Of a DNA stretch of 38,265 nucleotides, positions 12,345 to 19,635 are shown in pieces. The position numbers and the translations under genes are program-made. Every line of letters starts with the position of its first letter. The stretch's first letter is position 1. The notes under the pieces were generated by a model. The model worked only from the letters and a program-made list of their open reading frames with translations, did no database searches and was not told where the DNA came from. Source of the DNA: Actinomycetes bacterium (GTDB lineage Bacteria > Actinomycetota > Acidimicrobiia > Acidimicrobiales > Palsa-688); contig JAKCDU010000032.1 of the NCBI GenBank assembly GCA_021838445.1, forward strand, positions 1 to 38,265. The letters run 5' to 3'.

Positions 12345-12842
12345 GTGAGTGACACATCCAACCTGACCAAGCTGGGACGACCCGCCGAGTACCGCTACGA
12401 CCACCCCGACGCGTCGATCCTCGAGGCCTTCCCCAACCCCCGGACCGGAGCGGCGTGGGTGGTGGGCCTGGACTGCCACGAGTTCACCAGCCTCTGTCCC
12501 ATGACCGGGCAGCCCGACTTCGGGCGCCTGCACATCCACTACGTCCCTGGCGCCTCGTGCGTGGAGAGCAAGAGCCTGAAGCTCTACCTCGGGGCCTTCC
12601 GCAACCACGGGGCATTCCACGAGGACTGCGTCAACCGCATCGCCGACGACCTGGTGGCGGTGATCGAACCGAGGTGGCTGCGGGTGTTCGGCGACTTCTC
12701 GGTGCGCGGCGGGATCGCCATCCGCCCCCTGGCCCTGCGGGTGGCCGAGGAGATGGGCCCCGACGAGCGGGACCTGTGCCGCGAGCTGGTGGACCACCAC
12801 GACCGGGTCACGGCCTGGAGCGGTTCGGGCTCGACCCGCTGA
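12345..12842 (+). CDS. queF: NADPH-dependent 7-cyano-7-deazaguanine reductase (QueF)
   Basis: Reduces preQ0 to preQ1 in the queuosine tRNA-modification pathway. The 165-residue protein is the short, unimodular type. It has the catalytic cysteine in SLCPMTGQPDFG (Cys51, with the conserved Asp58) and the QueF signature ESKSLKLYLGAFRNHGAFHE followed by DCVNRI, which separates it from GTP cyclohydrolase I. The start is GTG. There is no Shine-Dalgarno, and TAACCT (12329-12334) lies 10 bases upstream as a possible -10 element. Its 3' end converges with the minus-strand methyltransferase. No other queuosine gene (queC, queD, queE, tgt, queA) is in the window. Confidence 0.95.
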   Translation: MSDTSNLTKLGRPAEYRYDHPDASILEAFPNPRTGAAWVVGLDCHEFTSLCPMTGQPDFGRLHIHYVPGASCVESKSLKLYLGAFRNHGAFHEDCVNRIADDLVAVIEPRWLRVFGDFSVRGGIAIRPLALRVAEEMGPDERDLCRELVDHHDRVTAWSGSGSTR

Positions 12843-12951
12843 GCCCGACGCCGGGAGCGACCGCCGCCGGCCGACTGCGGTCCGGTGACGTCGGCATCGA
12901 AGCGCCTCACCGGTCCAGCGTCGATCAGTCGGGCCCCCCGAGGTACGAGGT

Positions 12952-13473
12952 CTAGGTCCAGCCCTGGCGGCGCAGCTCGTAGATGGCGACTGCCGCCGCG
13001 GTGGCCACGTTGAGGGACCCGACCCGGCCCATGAGGGGCAGGAAGGCCACCGCGTCACACGCCGACAGCGTGGCCGGGGACAGCCCGTGGTCCTCGTTGC
13101 CGAGAGCCAGGCACACGTCCGGGCCGGCCGTGAGCTGGTGGAGCGGCACCGCGGCGTCGGCCAGCTCCAGGCCGATGACGTGGTAGCCGTCGTCACGGGC
13201 GGCGTCAGCGGCGTCGGGCCCACGTTCGAAGACCGTCCAGGACAGGTAGCGCTCGGTGCCGAGGGCCACCTTGGCCGCCTTTGCCGCCACCGGGGAGGCC
13301 GTCGGCCCGGCCAGGTACAGGTGCTCGACGCGGTAGGCGGCGGCGGTGCGCACGATGGACCCGACGTTGAACGGAGACTGGACGCCGTCGAGGAGCAGGG
13401 CCAGGCGGCCGGCGCTGCGGCGGTTCCACTCCCGGTGCAGGCGCTTGAGGTCGGTCGGCCGCAGCTGTCTCAT
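12952..13473 (-). CDS. TrmH/SpoU-family RNA 2'-O-methyltransferase
   Basis: Short SPOUT-fold methyltransferase of 173 residues that probably methylates a ribose in tRNA or rRNA with SAM. The three SpoU motifs are clear: DGVQSPFNVGSIVRTAAAYR (motif 1, about 29-48), CLALGNEDHGLS (motif 2) and VGSLNVATAAAVAIYELRRQ (motif 3, near the end). There is no added RNA-binding domain beyond about 20 N-terminal residues. The open frame extends far upstream on the minus strand, but the ATG at 13473 is chosen because it overlaps the stop of the next gene as ATGA. The exact target RNA cannot be told. Confidence 0.88.
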   Translation of the reverse strand: MRQLRPTDLKRLHREWNRRSAGRLALLLDGVQSPFNVGSIVRTAAAYRVEHLYLAGPTASPVAAKAAKVALGTERYLSWTVFERGPDAADAARDDGYHVIGLELADAAVPLHQLTAGPDVCLALGNEDHGLSPATLSACDAVAFLPLMGRVGSLNVATAAAVAIYELRRQGWT

Positions 13474-14102
13474 GCCGGCTCGGGTCGGGGACCGGCCGGA
13501 CCCACCTGCAGCAGCCGGTAGCCCTTGCGGGAGCCGACCCGCTTCACCGGCCAGCCGTTGGCGGCGAGCCAGTCGGACAGGGAATCGGAGCCGAGGTGGC
13601 GCTGCACCACCAGCCACGCCGACGCGCCGGGGAGCAGTCGGGGGAGCCAGTCGAGGAGTATGGCGTGGAGCGCCTCCTTGCCGATGCGGATGGGCGGGTT
13701 GGACCAGATACCGTCGAAGCGCAGCTCGGCGGGGACATCCTCGGGCGGGGCCAGCGCCACCCGGTCGGCCAGACCCAGAGCGGAGACGTTGGCCGAGACC
13801 AGCTCCAGGGCCCGTCGGTTCACGTCGACCGCCCACACCCGGGCCCGGGGGAAGCGGTGGGCCAGGGCCACGGTGATGGGCCCGTACCCGCAGCCCAGGT
13901 CGAGCAGGGCCCCGTCCGACCCGGGCCCGCGGCCGGGCTCGCCGAGCCCGGCGCGAAGGAGCTCGGCGGTGCCGGGATCGATCCCCGACGCCGCGAACAC
14001 GCCCCGGTCGACCAGCAGCTCGGCTTCGAGGCCAGCCAGCTTCAGGGTCACCCGGGACGGCCTGGACGGAGCCGCCGGCGACGGGTCGAAGTAGTGGGAC
14101 AT
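13470..14102 (-). CDS. RsmC-like class I SAM-dependent methyltransferase
   Basis: A 210-residue protein with one small-methyltransferase (MTS) domain, as in the C-terminal half of RsmC/RlmG, which make m2G in rRNA. SAM motif I is LLDLGCGYGPITVAL (about 67-81), the motif II acid is in VWAVDVNRRAL, and the catalytic motif IV is IWSNPPIRIGK, with the NPP signature of base N-methyltransferases. The N-terminal pseudo-domain of RsmC is missing. It is cotranscribed with the TrmH-family gene through a 4-base overlap. A -10 like element (TAGGTT at 14116-14111, minus strand) lies 8 bases upstream of the ATG, so the mRNA leader would be very short or absent. The target is not known. Confidence 0.82.
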   Translation of the reverse strand: MSHYFDPSPAAPSRPSRVTLKLAGLEAELLVDRGVFAASGIDPGTAELLRAGLGEPGRGPGSDGALLDLGCGYGPITVALAHRFPRARVWAVDVNRRALELVSANVSALGLADRVALAPPEDVPAELRFDGIWSNPPIRIGKEALHAILLDWLPRLLPGASAWLVVQRHLGSDSLSDWLAANGWPVKRVGSRKGYRLLQVGPAGPRPEPA

Positions 14103-14110
14103 GCGCCCCG

Positions 14111-14136
14111 AACCTATTCGCGCCCACCGGTACGAT
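14111..14136. promoter_or_regulatory. Divergent -10 elements for def and the RsmC-like gene
   Basis: On the plus strand TACGAT (14131-14136) ends exactly 6 bases before GTG 14143 of def. On the minus strand TAGGTT (14116 to 14111) ends 8 bases before the ATG of the RsmC-like gene. Neither start has a properly spaced Shine-Dalgarno. Both elements fit the actinobacterial TANNNT -10, and the def spacing predicts transcription starting at the first base of the start codon. Confidence 0.55.
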
Positions 14137-14142
14137 GAGGTC

Positions 14143-14643
14143 GTGGCGTCCTACCAGATCAGGCTCTTCGGTGATCCCGTGCTGACGCAGCGCTCCAGCG
14201 AGGTGACCGACATCGACGCCAAGCTGGTGGCTCTGGCCGAGAACATGGTGCTCACCATGCACGATGCCCACGGCCTCGGGCTGGCCGCCCCGCAGGTTGG
14301 CGTGGCCAAACGACTGTTCGTGTACCAGCTCCCCGACGAGGACCCGGTGACCATCATCAACCCGGTGATCGCCGAGAGCCGGGGTGAGTGGGAGTACGAG
14401 GAGGGGTGCCTGTCGATCCCCGGGCTGTTCTTCCCCATCGTGCGCCCCAAGGAGATCCTGCTGACCGGTTTCGACCTGCAGGGCAACGGGATCTCCATCG
14501 AGGCCGACGAGATCGAGGCGCGCTGCTTCCAGCACGAGCTCGATCACCTCGACGGCCGCCTGCTGCTCAGCCTTCTGGACAAGGACCAGAAGAAGGAGGC
14601 CATGCGGGAGCTCCGCCGCCGGGCGGAGTCGGTGGGAACCTGA
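14143..14643 (+). CDS. def: Peptide deformylase
   Basis: Removes the formyl group from nascent proteins, undoing the work of fmt downstream. The 166-residue metalloenzyme shows motif 1 GLGLAAPQVG, motif 2 EEGCLSIPG with metal ligand Cys89, and motif 3 QHELDHLDG with ligands His131 and His135 and catalytic Glu132. GTG 14143 is preferred to the upstream ATG 14101, because that ATG would share its CATG with the divergent gene's start and would place the -10 element inside the coding region. The GTG gives VASYQIRLFGDPVL, a usual deformylase N-terminus. A leaderless mRNA is likely. The gene is 19 bases from fmt. Confidence 0.95.
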   Translation: MASYQIRLFGDPVLTQRSSEVTDIDAKLVALAENMVLTMHDAHGLGLAAPQVGVAKRLFVYQLPDEDPVTIINPVIAESRGEWEYEEGCLSIPGLFFPIVRPKEILLTGFDLQGNGISIEADEIEARCFQHELDHLDGRLLLSLLDKDQKKEAMRELRRRAESVGT

Positions 14644-14662
14644 CCGTCGAGACGAGACCCCG

Positions 14663-15517
14663 GTGAAGCTCGTATTCCTCGGCTCCCCTCCTGCGGCCGC
14701 GGTAGCCCTCCGGGCCCTGCACGACGCCGGCCACGACGTCGAGCTGGTGGTCACCCAGCCGGCCAAGCGGCGGGGGAGGGGAGGGGCCGCCGCTCCGACC
14801 GCCGTCGGGCGCGCCGCAGAAGAGCTGGGCCTGCCCGTCACCAGCGACATCGCCGAGGTGAAGCAAGCCGGTGGCGAGCTCGGCGTGGTCGTGGCCTACG
14901 GTCGCATCATCAAGCCCGATGTGCTGGCCGTACTGCCCCTCGTGAACGTGCACTTCTCGCTGTTGCCCCGCTGGCGGGGGGCGGCGCCAGTAGAGCGGGC
15001 CATCCTGGCCGGCGACGAGGTGACCGGCGTGTGCCTGATGCAGGTCGAGGCGGGTCTCGACACCGGAGGCGTGTACCGGCGCCGGGAGGTCACCGTCCGC
15101 CCCGACGAGACCGCCGCCGAGCTCACCGGGCGACTGGCCGATCTCGGCGCCGACCTCCTCGTCACCGCCCTGTCGGGTGGCCTCGGCGCCCCCGAGCCCC
15201 AGCAGGGGGAACCGACCTACGCCAAGAAGATCGAACCCGACGAGCTGCGCCTGGACTGGCACCGACCGGCCGAGGAGCTCCTGAGGGTGGTCCGCCTCGG
15301 CCGGGCGTGGACCACCGTGGGGGGTCGCCGACTCCTGGTCCTGGCTGCGGCCGGCGCCGAGGCCGTCACGGATGATCCCGGTTCACTCAGCTCCGATGTG
15401 GTGGCCACCGGATCGGGCGGCCTGCGCCTCTTGCGGGTGCAACCCGAAGGTCGCCGCCCAATGAGCGCCGCCGAGTGGCGGAGGGGGACCGCTGCGCCGG
15501 TCGTGCTCGGCTCGTGA
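14663..15517 (+). CDS. fmt: Methionyl-tRNA formyltransferase
   Basis: Formylates initiator Met-tRNA using 10-formyl-tetrahydrofolate. The 284-residue protein has the N-terminal FLGSPPAAAVALRAL, the signature NVHFSLLPRWRGAAPVERAI with the catalytic Asn and His, and the catalytic Asp in EAGLDTGGVY. The C-terminal OB-like tRNA-binding domain follows from about residue 190 and is slightly shorter than in E. coli (about 315 total). The GTG start is 19 bases after def. The def-fmt-rsmB run is a common bacterial arrangement. Confidence 0.96.
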   Translation: MKLVFLGSPPAAAVALRALHDAGHDVELVVTQPAKRRGRGGAAAPTAVGRAAEELGLPVTSDIAEVKQAGGELGVVVAYGRIIKPDVLAVLPLVNVHFSLLPRWRGAAPVERAILAGDEVTGVCLMQVEAGLDTGGVYRRREVTVRPDETAAELTGRLADLGADLLVTALSGGLGAPEPQQGEPTYAKKIEPDELRLDWHRPAEELLRVVRLGRAWTTVGGRRLLVLAAAGAEAVTDDPGSLSSDVVATGSGGLRLLRVQPEGRRPMSAAEWRRGTAAPVVLGS

Positions 15518-15524
15518 GCCGGTT

Positions 15525-16661
15525 GTGACGGCACGGGGCGTGGCCCTGAGGGCGCTGGCACGCGTCGACGAGGGGGCCCGGGCCAACGTGATCGTCCCGG
15601 AACTGCTCCGTCACAGCAGCCTCGAGCAGCGCGACCGCCATCTCGTGACCGAGTTGGTCTACGGCACGTGCCGGATGCAGCGCGCCTGCGACTGGCTCGT
15701 CGACCGGCACGCCCGGGGTCGGGTCGACCCCGACATCCGCTCGGCTCTGCGCCTCGGCGCCTACCAGCTCGGATGGACCCGGATTCCCTCCCACGCCGCC
15801 GTTTCGGCCACGGTGGCGGAGGTGAGAGGTCCGGGGCGTTCGATGGTGAACGCCGTCCTCAGGCGGGTCGCCGCCGACGTCGAGCGGGGTGTGGTGACCT
15901 GGCCCAACCGGGCCACCGAGCTCAGCTACCCCGACTGGATCGTCGAGCGCCTGTCCGCCGACCTCGGCCGGGAGGCGGCCCTCGAAGCGCTCGTGGCCAT
16001 GAACGAACCGGCGTCGGCGACGGTCCGAGCCGACGGCTACATCCAGGACCGGGCCAGCCAGATGGTCGCCGAGCACCTCGTCGCTCGGGCCGGGAGCCGG
16101 GTGCTCGACATGTGTGCCGCCCCGGGCGGCAAGGCCACCGGCCTGGCCGGCGGGGGGGCCACGGTCGTGGCCGCGGACATATCGCTGTCGCGGGCCCGGA
16201 TGATGAAGTCCAACGCGGCCCGCCTCGGGACCGCCTCGGTGGCGACCGTGGTGGCCGACGGGGAACGCGCCCCTTTCCCCCCGGCCTCGTTCGATCTGGT
16301 CCTGGTTGACGCCCCCTGCTCCGGCCTCGGAGTCCTGCGCCGCCGCCCCGACGCCCGCTGGAGGGTGAAGGCCGGCGACGTGGAACGCCTCGTGGCGCTC
16401 CAGCGGCGACTGCTCGCCTCGGCCGCCGAGCTGGTCCGCCCGGGCGGGGTGGTGGCCTACAGCGTGTGCACCCTGAGCGCGGCCGAAACGGGGGGAATGG
16501 ACCGCTGGGCACGCCACCAACTGAGCGACTTCGCTCCGCTGCCCCCACCCGCTCGACCCTGGCGGCCGGCCGGACGCGGTGCCCTGCTCCTCCCCCAGAC
16601 GGAGGGGACCGACGGCATGTTCCTCCTGAGCCTGAAACGTCCCGGACGCGACCCGTCGTGA
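15525..16661 (+). CDS. rsmB: 16S rRNA m5C967 methyltransferase RsmB/Sun
   Basis: Methylates C5 of a cytosine in 16S rRNA (C967 in E. coli). The 378-residue protein has an N-terminal NusB-like RNA-binding domain (about 1-130) and a Rossmann methyltransferase domain: motif I VLDMCAAPGGKATGLA, motif IV DAPCSGLGVLRRRPDARW with the release cysteine (about Cys265), and motif VI YSVCTLSAAE with the attacking cysteine (about Cys315). It is some 50 residues shorter than the E. coli enzyme, mostly in linkers. The GTG start is 7 bases after fmt. The frame continues past no other start of better fit. Confidence 0.94.
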   Translation: MTARGVALRALARVDEGARANVIVPELLRHSSLEQRDRHLVTELVYGTCRMQRACDWLVDRHARGRVDPDIRSALRLGAYQLGWTRIPSHAAVSATVAEVRGPGRSMVNAVLRRVAADVERGVVTWPNRATELSYPDWIVERLSADLGREAALEALVAMNEPASATVRADGYIQDRASQMVAEHLVARAGSRVLDMCAAPGGKATGLAGGGATVVAADISLSRARMMKSNAARLGTASVATVVADGERAPFPPASFDLVLVDAPCSGLGVLRRRPDARWRVKAGDVERLVALQRRLLASAAELVRPGGVVAYSVCTLSAAETGGMDRWARHQLSDFAPLPPPARPWRPAGRGALLLPQTEGTDGMFLLSLKRPGRDPS

Positions 16662-16717
16662 CCGGCGGGGACGGTAGCGGCAAGCCCACCCGGGCGTCGC
16701 CGCCACGCCCGACCCGG

Positions 16718-16723
16718 TACCGT
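16718..16723 (+). promoter_or_regulatory. -10 element for leaderless rpe mRNA
   Basis: TACCGT (TANNNT form) is followed by exactly 6 bases (GGGGCG) and then the GTG of rpe at 16730. No Shine-Dalgarno precedes that GTG. The same spacing occurs at def, argC and the DUF1844 gene. No clear -35 is seen. Confidence 0.5.
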
Positions 16724-16729
16724 GGGGCG

Positions 16730-17395
16730 GTGGCCATACGTCTGGCGCCGTCCATCCTGTCCGCCGATTTCGCCCAGCTCGGCGTCGAGATCGACCGTAT
16801 CCGCCCGCAGGCCGACTGGCTGCACGTGGACGTGATGGACGGCCATTTCGTGCCTAATCTCACCATCGGGCCGCCGGTGGTCCGCTCCATCCGTCGTCAC
16901 ACCGACGCCTACCTCGACTGCCACCTGATGATGACCGATCCCGGCGATTACCTGAAGGCCTTCGCCCAGGCCGGAGCCGACAGCTGCAGCGTTCACGTCG
17001 AGGTGGGAAACACCGGCGACCTGATCGCCGAGATGCGGTCCCTCGGGCTGCACTCCGGACTGGCGGTCAACCCCGAGACGCCCATCGAGGAGTGCGAGCC
17101 GTGGCTCGACCGTATCGACCTGCTCCTGGTCATGTCGGTCCATCCCGGTTTCGGCGGCCAGGAGTTCATGCCCGTGGCGGTGTCCAAGATCGCTCGGGCG
17201 GCGTCGCTCGCCCAGAGGGACGATCTCGCACTGACCATCGAGGTGGACGGCGGGATCGACGTGCGGACCGCCGGCCTGGTGGCCGCGGCGGGGGCCACCA
17301 TGCTGGTGGCTGGAAGCGCGGTGTTCGGTCAGGACGACCCCGTGGAGGCGGCCCGGGCCATCCGCCGGGCGGCCGAGCAGGCGGTGGCGGCGTGA
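16730..17395 (+). CDS. rpe: Ribulose-phosphate 3-epimerase
   Basis: Interconverts ribulose 5-phosphate and xylulose 5-phosphate. Ribulose 5-phosphate is a precursor for RibBA downstream. The 221-residue TIM barrel has APSILSADFAQLG, WLHVDVMDGHFVPNLTIGP with the catalytic Asp and metal His, CHLMM, SVHPGFGGQEF, and IEVDGGID with the second catalytic Asp. GTG 16730 gives the family-typical VAIRLAPSILSAD. The longer open frame upstream is unrelated in sequence. The stop overlaps the next gene as GTGA. Confidence 0.96.
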   Translation: MAIRLAPSILSADFAQLGVEIDRIRPQADWLHVDVMDGHFVPNLTIGPPVVRSIRRHTDAYLDCHLMMTDPGDYLKAFAQAGADSCSVHVEVGNTGDLIAEMRSLGLHSGLAVNPETPIEECEPWLDRIDLLLVMSVHPGFGGQEFMPVAVSKIARAASLAQRDDLALTIEVDGGIDVRTAGLVAAAGATMLVAGSAVFGQDDPVEAARAIRRAAEQAVAA

Positions 17396-17946
17396 GCCCG
17401 GCCCAGAGCGACAGCCCGGCCGACGACGGGCGCGGCTCGCCGTCCGCATCACCGGGGGAGGGCTCCCGGCCTGAACGCCCGCAGGCCAAGGTCGTCACCG
17501 TTTCGGACGGGGTCATGGCCGGCACCCGTGAGGATCTCTCTGGGCAGGCTCTCGAAGACGCCCTGAGCTCGGCAGGCTTCGACGTCGTGGAGCGCTCTGT
17601 GATCGCCGACGGGGTGGCTTCGGTCGCCGGCGAGCTGGCCCGGGTGTCGGCCAGCTTCCACGGCGTGGTGGTGACCACCGGCGGCACCGGTTTCGCCCCG
17701 CGCGACCAGACCCCCGAGGGCACCCGCGAGGTGATCGAGCGCGACGCCCCCGGCCTGGCCGAAGCCATGCGCCTGGTCAATCCCCTCGGCCGTTTGTCGC
17801 GGGGAGTGGCCGGAATCCGGGGTCACAGCGTGATCCTCAACACTCCGGGGTCCCCCAAGGGCGCCGCCGAGTGCCTGGCCGCGGTCATCGACATCCTGCC
17901 CCACGCTCTCGCGCTGCTCGGCGACCAGCCCACCCGCCACCCGTGA
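17392..17946 (+). CDS. MoaB/Mog family molybdopterin-binding protein
   Basis: Proteins of this family (MogA, MoaB) adenylate molybdopterin before molybdenum insertion. Of 184 residues, the first 31 are Ser/Pro/Gly-rich and probably disordered. The rest is a single MoCF-binding domain: VVTVSDGVMAGTREDLSG, the nucleotide and substrate loop VTTGGTGFAPRDQTPEGT, and LNTPGSPKGAAE. The GTG start overlaps the rpe stop (GTGA), and the stop overlaps ribD the same way. Its place inside a riboflavin operon is not explained by its known role. MogA, MoaB or a CinA-like stand-alone domain are the alternatives. Confidence 0.88.
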   Translation: MSPAQSDSPADDGRGSPSASPGEGSRPERPQAKVVTVSDGVMAGTREDLSGQALEDALSSAGFDVVERSVIADGVASVAGELARVSASFHGVVVTTGGTGFAPRDQTPEGTREVIERDAPGLAEAMRLVNPLGRLSRGVAGIRGHSVILNTPGSPKGAAECLAAVIDILPHALALLGDQPTRHP

Positions 17947-19013
17947 GCGACCCCGGCGAAGCGCCGGGCGGGACCGGGGAGCACCGAGCGCCGCCAGGCG
18001 GGACCGGGGAGCACGAGGATCGGCTGTGGATGGGCGAGGCGGTGGAGCTGGGACGCTCGGTGCGCACCTCGACGTCGCCCAACCCGTGGGTGGGGGCGGT
18101 GATCGTCCCTCCCGGGGGAGACCCGGTGGCTCTCGGGGCGACGTCACCACCGGGAGGCCCCCACGCCGAGGCGGTGGCCCTCGAGCTGGCCGGGTCCACC
18201 GCCAGGGGGTCCACCGTGTATGTGACCCTCGAACCCTGCTCCCACCACGGGCGCACCCCACCCTGCGCCGACGCCCTGATCGCCGCCGGTGTCAGCCGGG
18301 TGGTCGTCGGCGTGGCGGACCCTGATCCGCGGGTCGCAGGCCAGGGCCTGGCCCGGCTGCGCGCCGCCGGCGTCGAGGTCGCAGTCGGGGTCGGCGCCGA
18401 TGAGGTCGGTCGGTCGCTCGCCCCCTATCTGAAGCACCGACGCACGGGGCGGCCCTGGGTGGTGCTCAAACTGGCGGCGACTCTCGACGGCCGCACCGCC
18501 GCGCCGGACGGTTCGTCGCGTTGGATCACCGGTCCGCTGGCCCGGGCCGACGTGCACCGGTTGCGGGCCGAGAGTGACGCCATCGCCGTCGGGTCGGGGA
18601 CCGTCAGAGCCGACGATCCGGCGCTGACAGTGCGCGACGCCGAGGGGCGCCACCCCCGCCGCATCGTGCTCGGGACCATCCCTGAGGGAGCGCGGGTCCG
18701 GCCCGCCGACAGCCACCGCGGTCCCCCCGAGGCGCTTCTCGACCGCCTGGGGGCCGAAGGCGTCGTGCAACTGCTGGTCGAGGGCGGCCCGACCGTGGCC
18801 GGGCAGTGGCACCGCCTCAGGCTGGTCGACCAGTACGTGATTTACCTGGCCCCGGCCCTGCTCGGCGGTGACGACGGCCGGCCGGTACTGGCCGGCCCGG
18901 GCGCCCCCACCATGGCCGACGTGTGGCGGGGGGCCATCACGTCCGTGCGTCAGGTCGGTCCCGATGTGCGGATCGACGTTCTGGCCGATTCCGACGGCCA
19001 TGGCCTACCGTGA
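17943..19013 (+). CDS. ribD: Bifunctional riboflavin deaminase/reductase RibD
   Basis: Carries out deamination and then reduction of the pyrimidine intermediate in riboflavin synthesis. The deaminase domain (about 27-165) has TSPNPWVGAVIV, the zinc ligands His74 (HAEAVALE) and Cys99 and Cys108 (EPCSHHGRTPPCADAL). The reductase domain has LKLAATLDGRTAAPDGSSRW and VGSGTVRADDPALTVR. Its middle part, between RIVLGTIPEGARV and QLLVEGGPTVAGQW, looks about 30 residues shorter than usual. A roughly 25-residue N-terminal tail contains an exact 18-base repeat at a 30-base period. The GTG start overlaps the previous stop. Full length is 356 residues. Confidence 0.95.
   Translation: MSDPGEAPGGTGEHRAPPGGTGEHEDRLWMGEAVELGRSVRTSTSPNPWVGAVIVPPGGDPVALGATSPPGGPHAEAVALELAGSTARGSTVYVTLEPCSHHGRTPPCADALIAAGVSRVVVGVADPDPRVAGQGLARLRAAGVEVAVGVGADEVGRSLAPYLKHRRTGRPWVVLKLAATLDGRTAAPDGSSRWITGPLARADVHRLRAESDAIAVGSGTVRADDPALTVRDAEGRHPRRIVLGTIPEGARVRPADSHRGPPEALLDRLGAEGVVQLLVEGGPTVAGQWHRLRLVDQYVIYLAPALLGGDDGRPVLAGPGAPTMADVWRGAITSVRQVGPDVRIDVLADSDGHGLP
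17967..18014 (+). repeat. Exact in-frame direct repeat in ribD N-terminal tail
   Basis: The 18-base sequence GGCGGGACCGGGGAGCAC occurs at 17967-17984 and again at 17997-18014. The 30-base period keeps the reading frame and duplicates GGTGEH in the tail ahead of the deaminase domain. Confidence 0.9.
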
Positions 19014-19020
19014 TCGGGGC

Positions 19021-19629
19021 ATGTTCACCGGTATCGTCGAAGAAGTCGCCACGTTGCGTCACCGCCGCGACAGCCCGGGCGCCCCAGGGGGAATCCGGCT
19101 GACCTTCTCGGCCGTCACGGTCATCGAGGGCACGTCGGTCGGCGACTCCATAAGCGTCAACGGGTGCTGCCTGACGGTCGTCGACATCGGCCCGGGGTGG
19201 TGGTCGGCCGACGCCGTCAGCGAGACGCTGGCGCGCACCAATCTCGGGCGCCTCGACGTGGGTGACGGGGTCAACCTGGAGCGGGCCCTAGCCCTGTCCA
19301 CCCGGCTCGGCGGCCACCTGGTGCAGGGTCACGTGGACGGCACCGGAACGGTGGTGGCCCCTCCGCCGTTCCTCGAGATTGAGGTTCCGGCCGGTCTCCT
19401 CCGATACCTGGTGGAGAAGGGTTCGGTGACGGTGGACGGGGTGAGCCTCACCGTGGCGGCACGGTCACCGGAGGGCATCAGTGCGGCTCTGATCCCACAC
19501 ACCATGGAGGTGACCACCCTCGGTCGGCTCAGACCGGGGGACGCGGTCAACCTGGAGGCCGACGTGATCGCCAAGTACACCGAGCAGCTGCTGGCTGCCG
19601 GCACCCCCTCGCCCTACCGGGAGCTCTGA
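19021..19629 (+). CDS. ribE: Riboflavin synthase alpha chain
   Basis: Dismutates two lumazines to riboflavin plus the pyrimidine that RibH recycles. The 202-residue protein has two similar beta-barrel halves: the canonical N-terminus MFTGIVEEV, then SVNGCCLTVVDI and GGHLVQGHVDGTG in the first half, and TVDGVSLTVAAR and IPHTMEVTTL in the second, with a C-terminal trimerisation helix. The ATG is fixed by MFTG. TACCGT lies 9 bases before it inside the end of ribD, a possible but loosely spaced -10. The gap to ribBA is 6 bases. Confidence 0.97.
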   Translation: MFTGIVEEVATLRHRRDSPGAPGGIRLTFSAVTVIEGTSVGDSISVNGCCLTVVDIGPGWWSADAVSETLARTNLGRLDVGDGVNLERALALSTRLGGHLVQGHVDGTGTVVAPPPFLEIEVPAGLLRYLVEKGSVTVDGVSLTVAARSPEGISAALIPHTMEVTTLGRLRPGDAVNLEADVIAKYTEQLLAAGTPSPYREL

Positions 19630-19635
19630 ATCGAC

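Noticed and set aside
14101-14142. ATG 14101 as the def start
   Set aside because: It shares CATG with the start of the divergent methyltransferase gene, has no Shine-Dalgarno, and would put the TACGAT element inside the gene. GTG 14143 fits the family N-terminus.
12952-14850. 632-residue minus-strand frame fusing the TrmH-family protein to upstream sequence
   Set aside because: Only the last 173 residues are homologous. The rest lies antisense to def and across the RsmC-like gene in another frame.
19006-19020. Leaderless promoter for ribE (TACCGT before ATG)
   Set aside because: The spacing is 9 bases, not the 6 seen elsewhere, and the hexamer encodes part of RibD. Left as a remark only.
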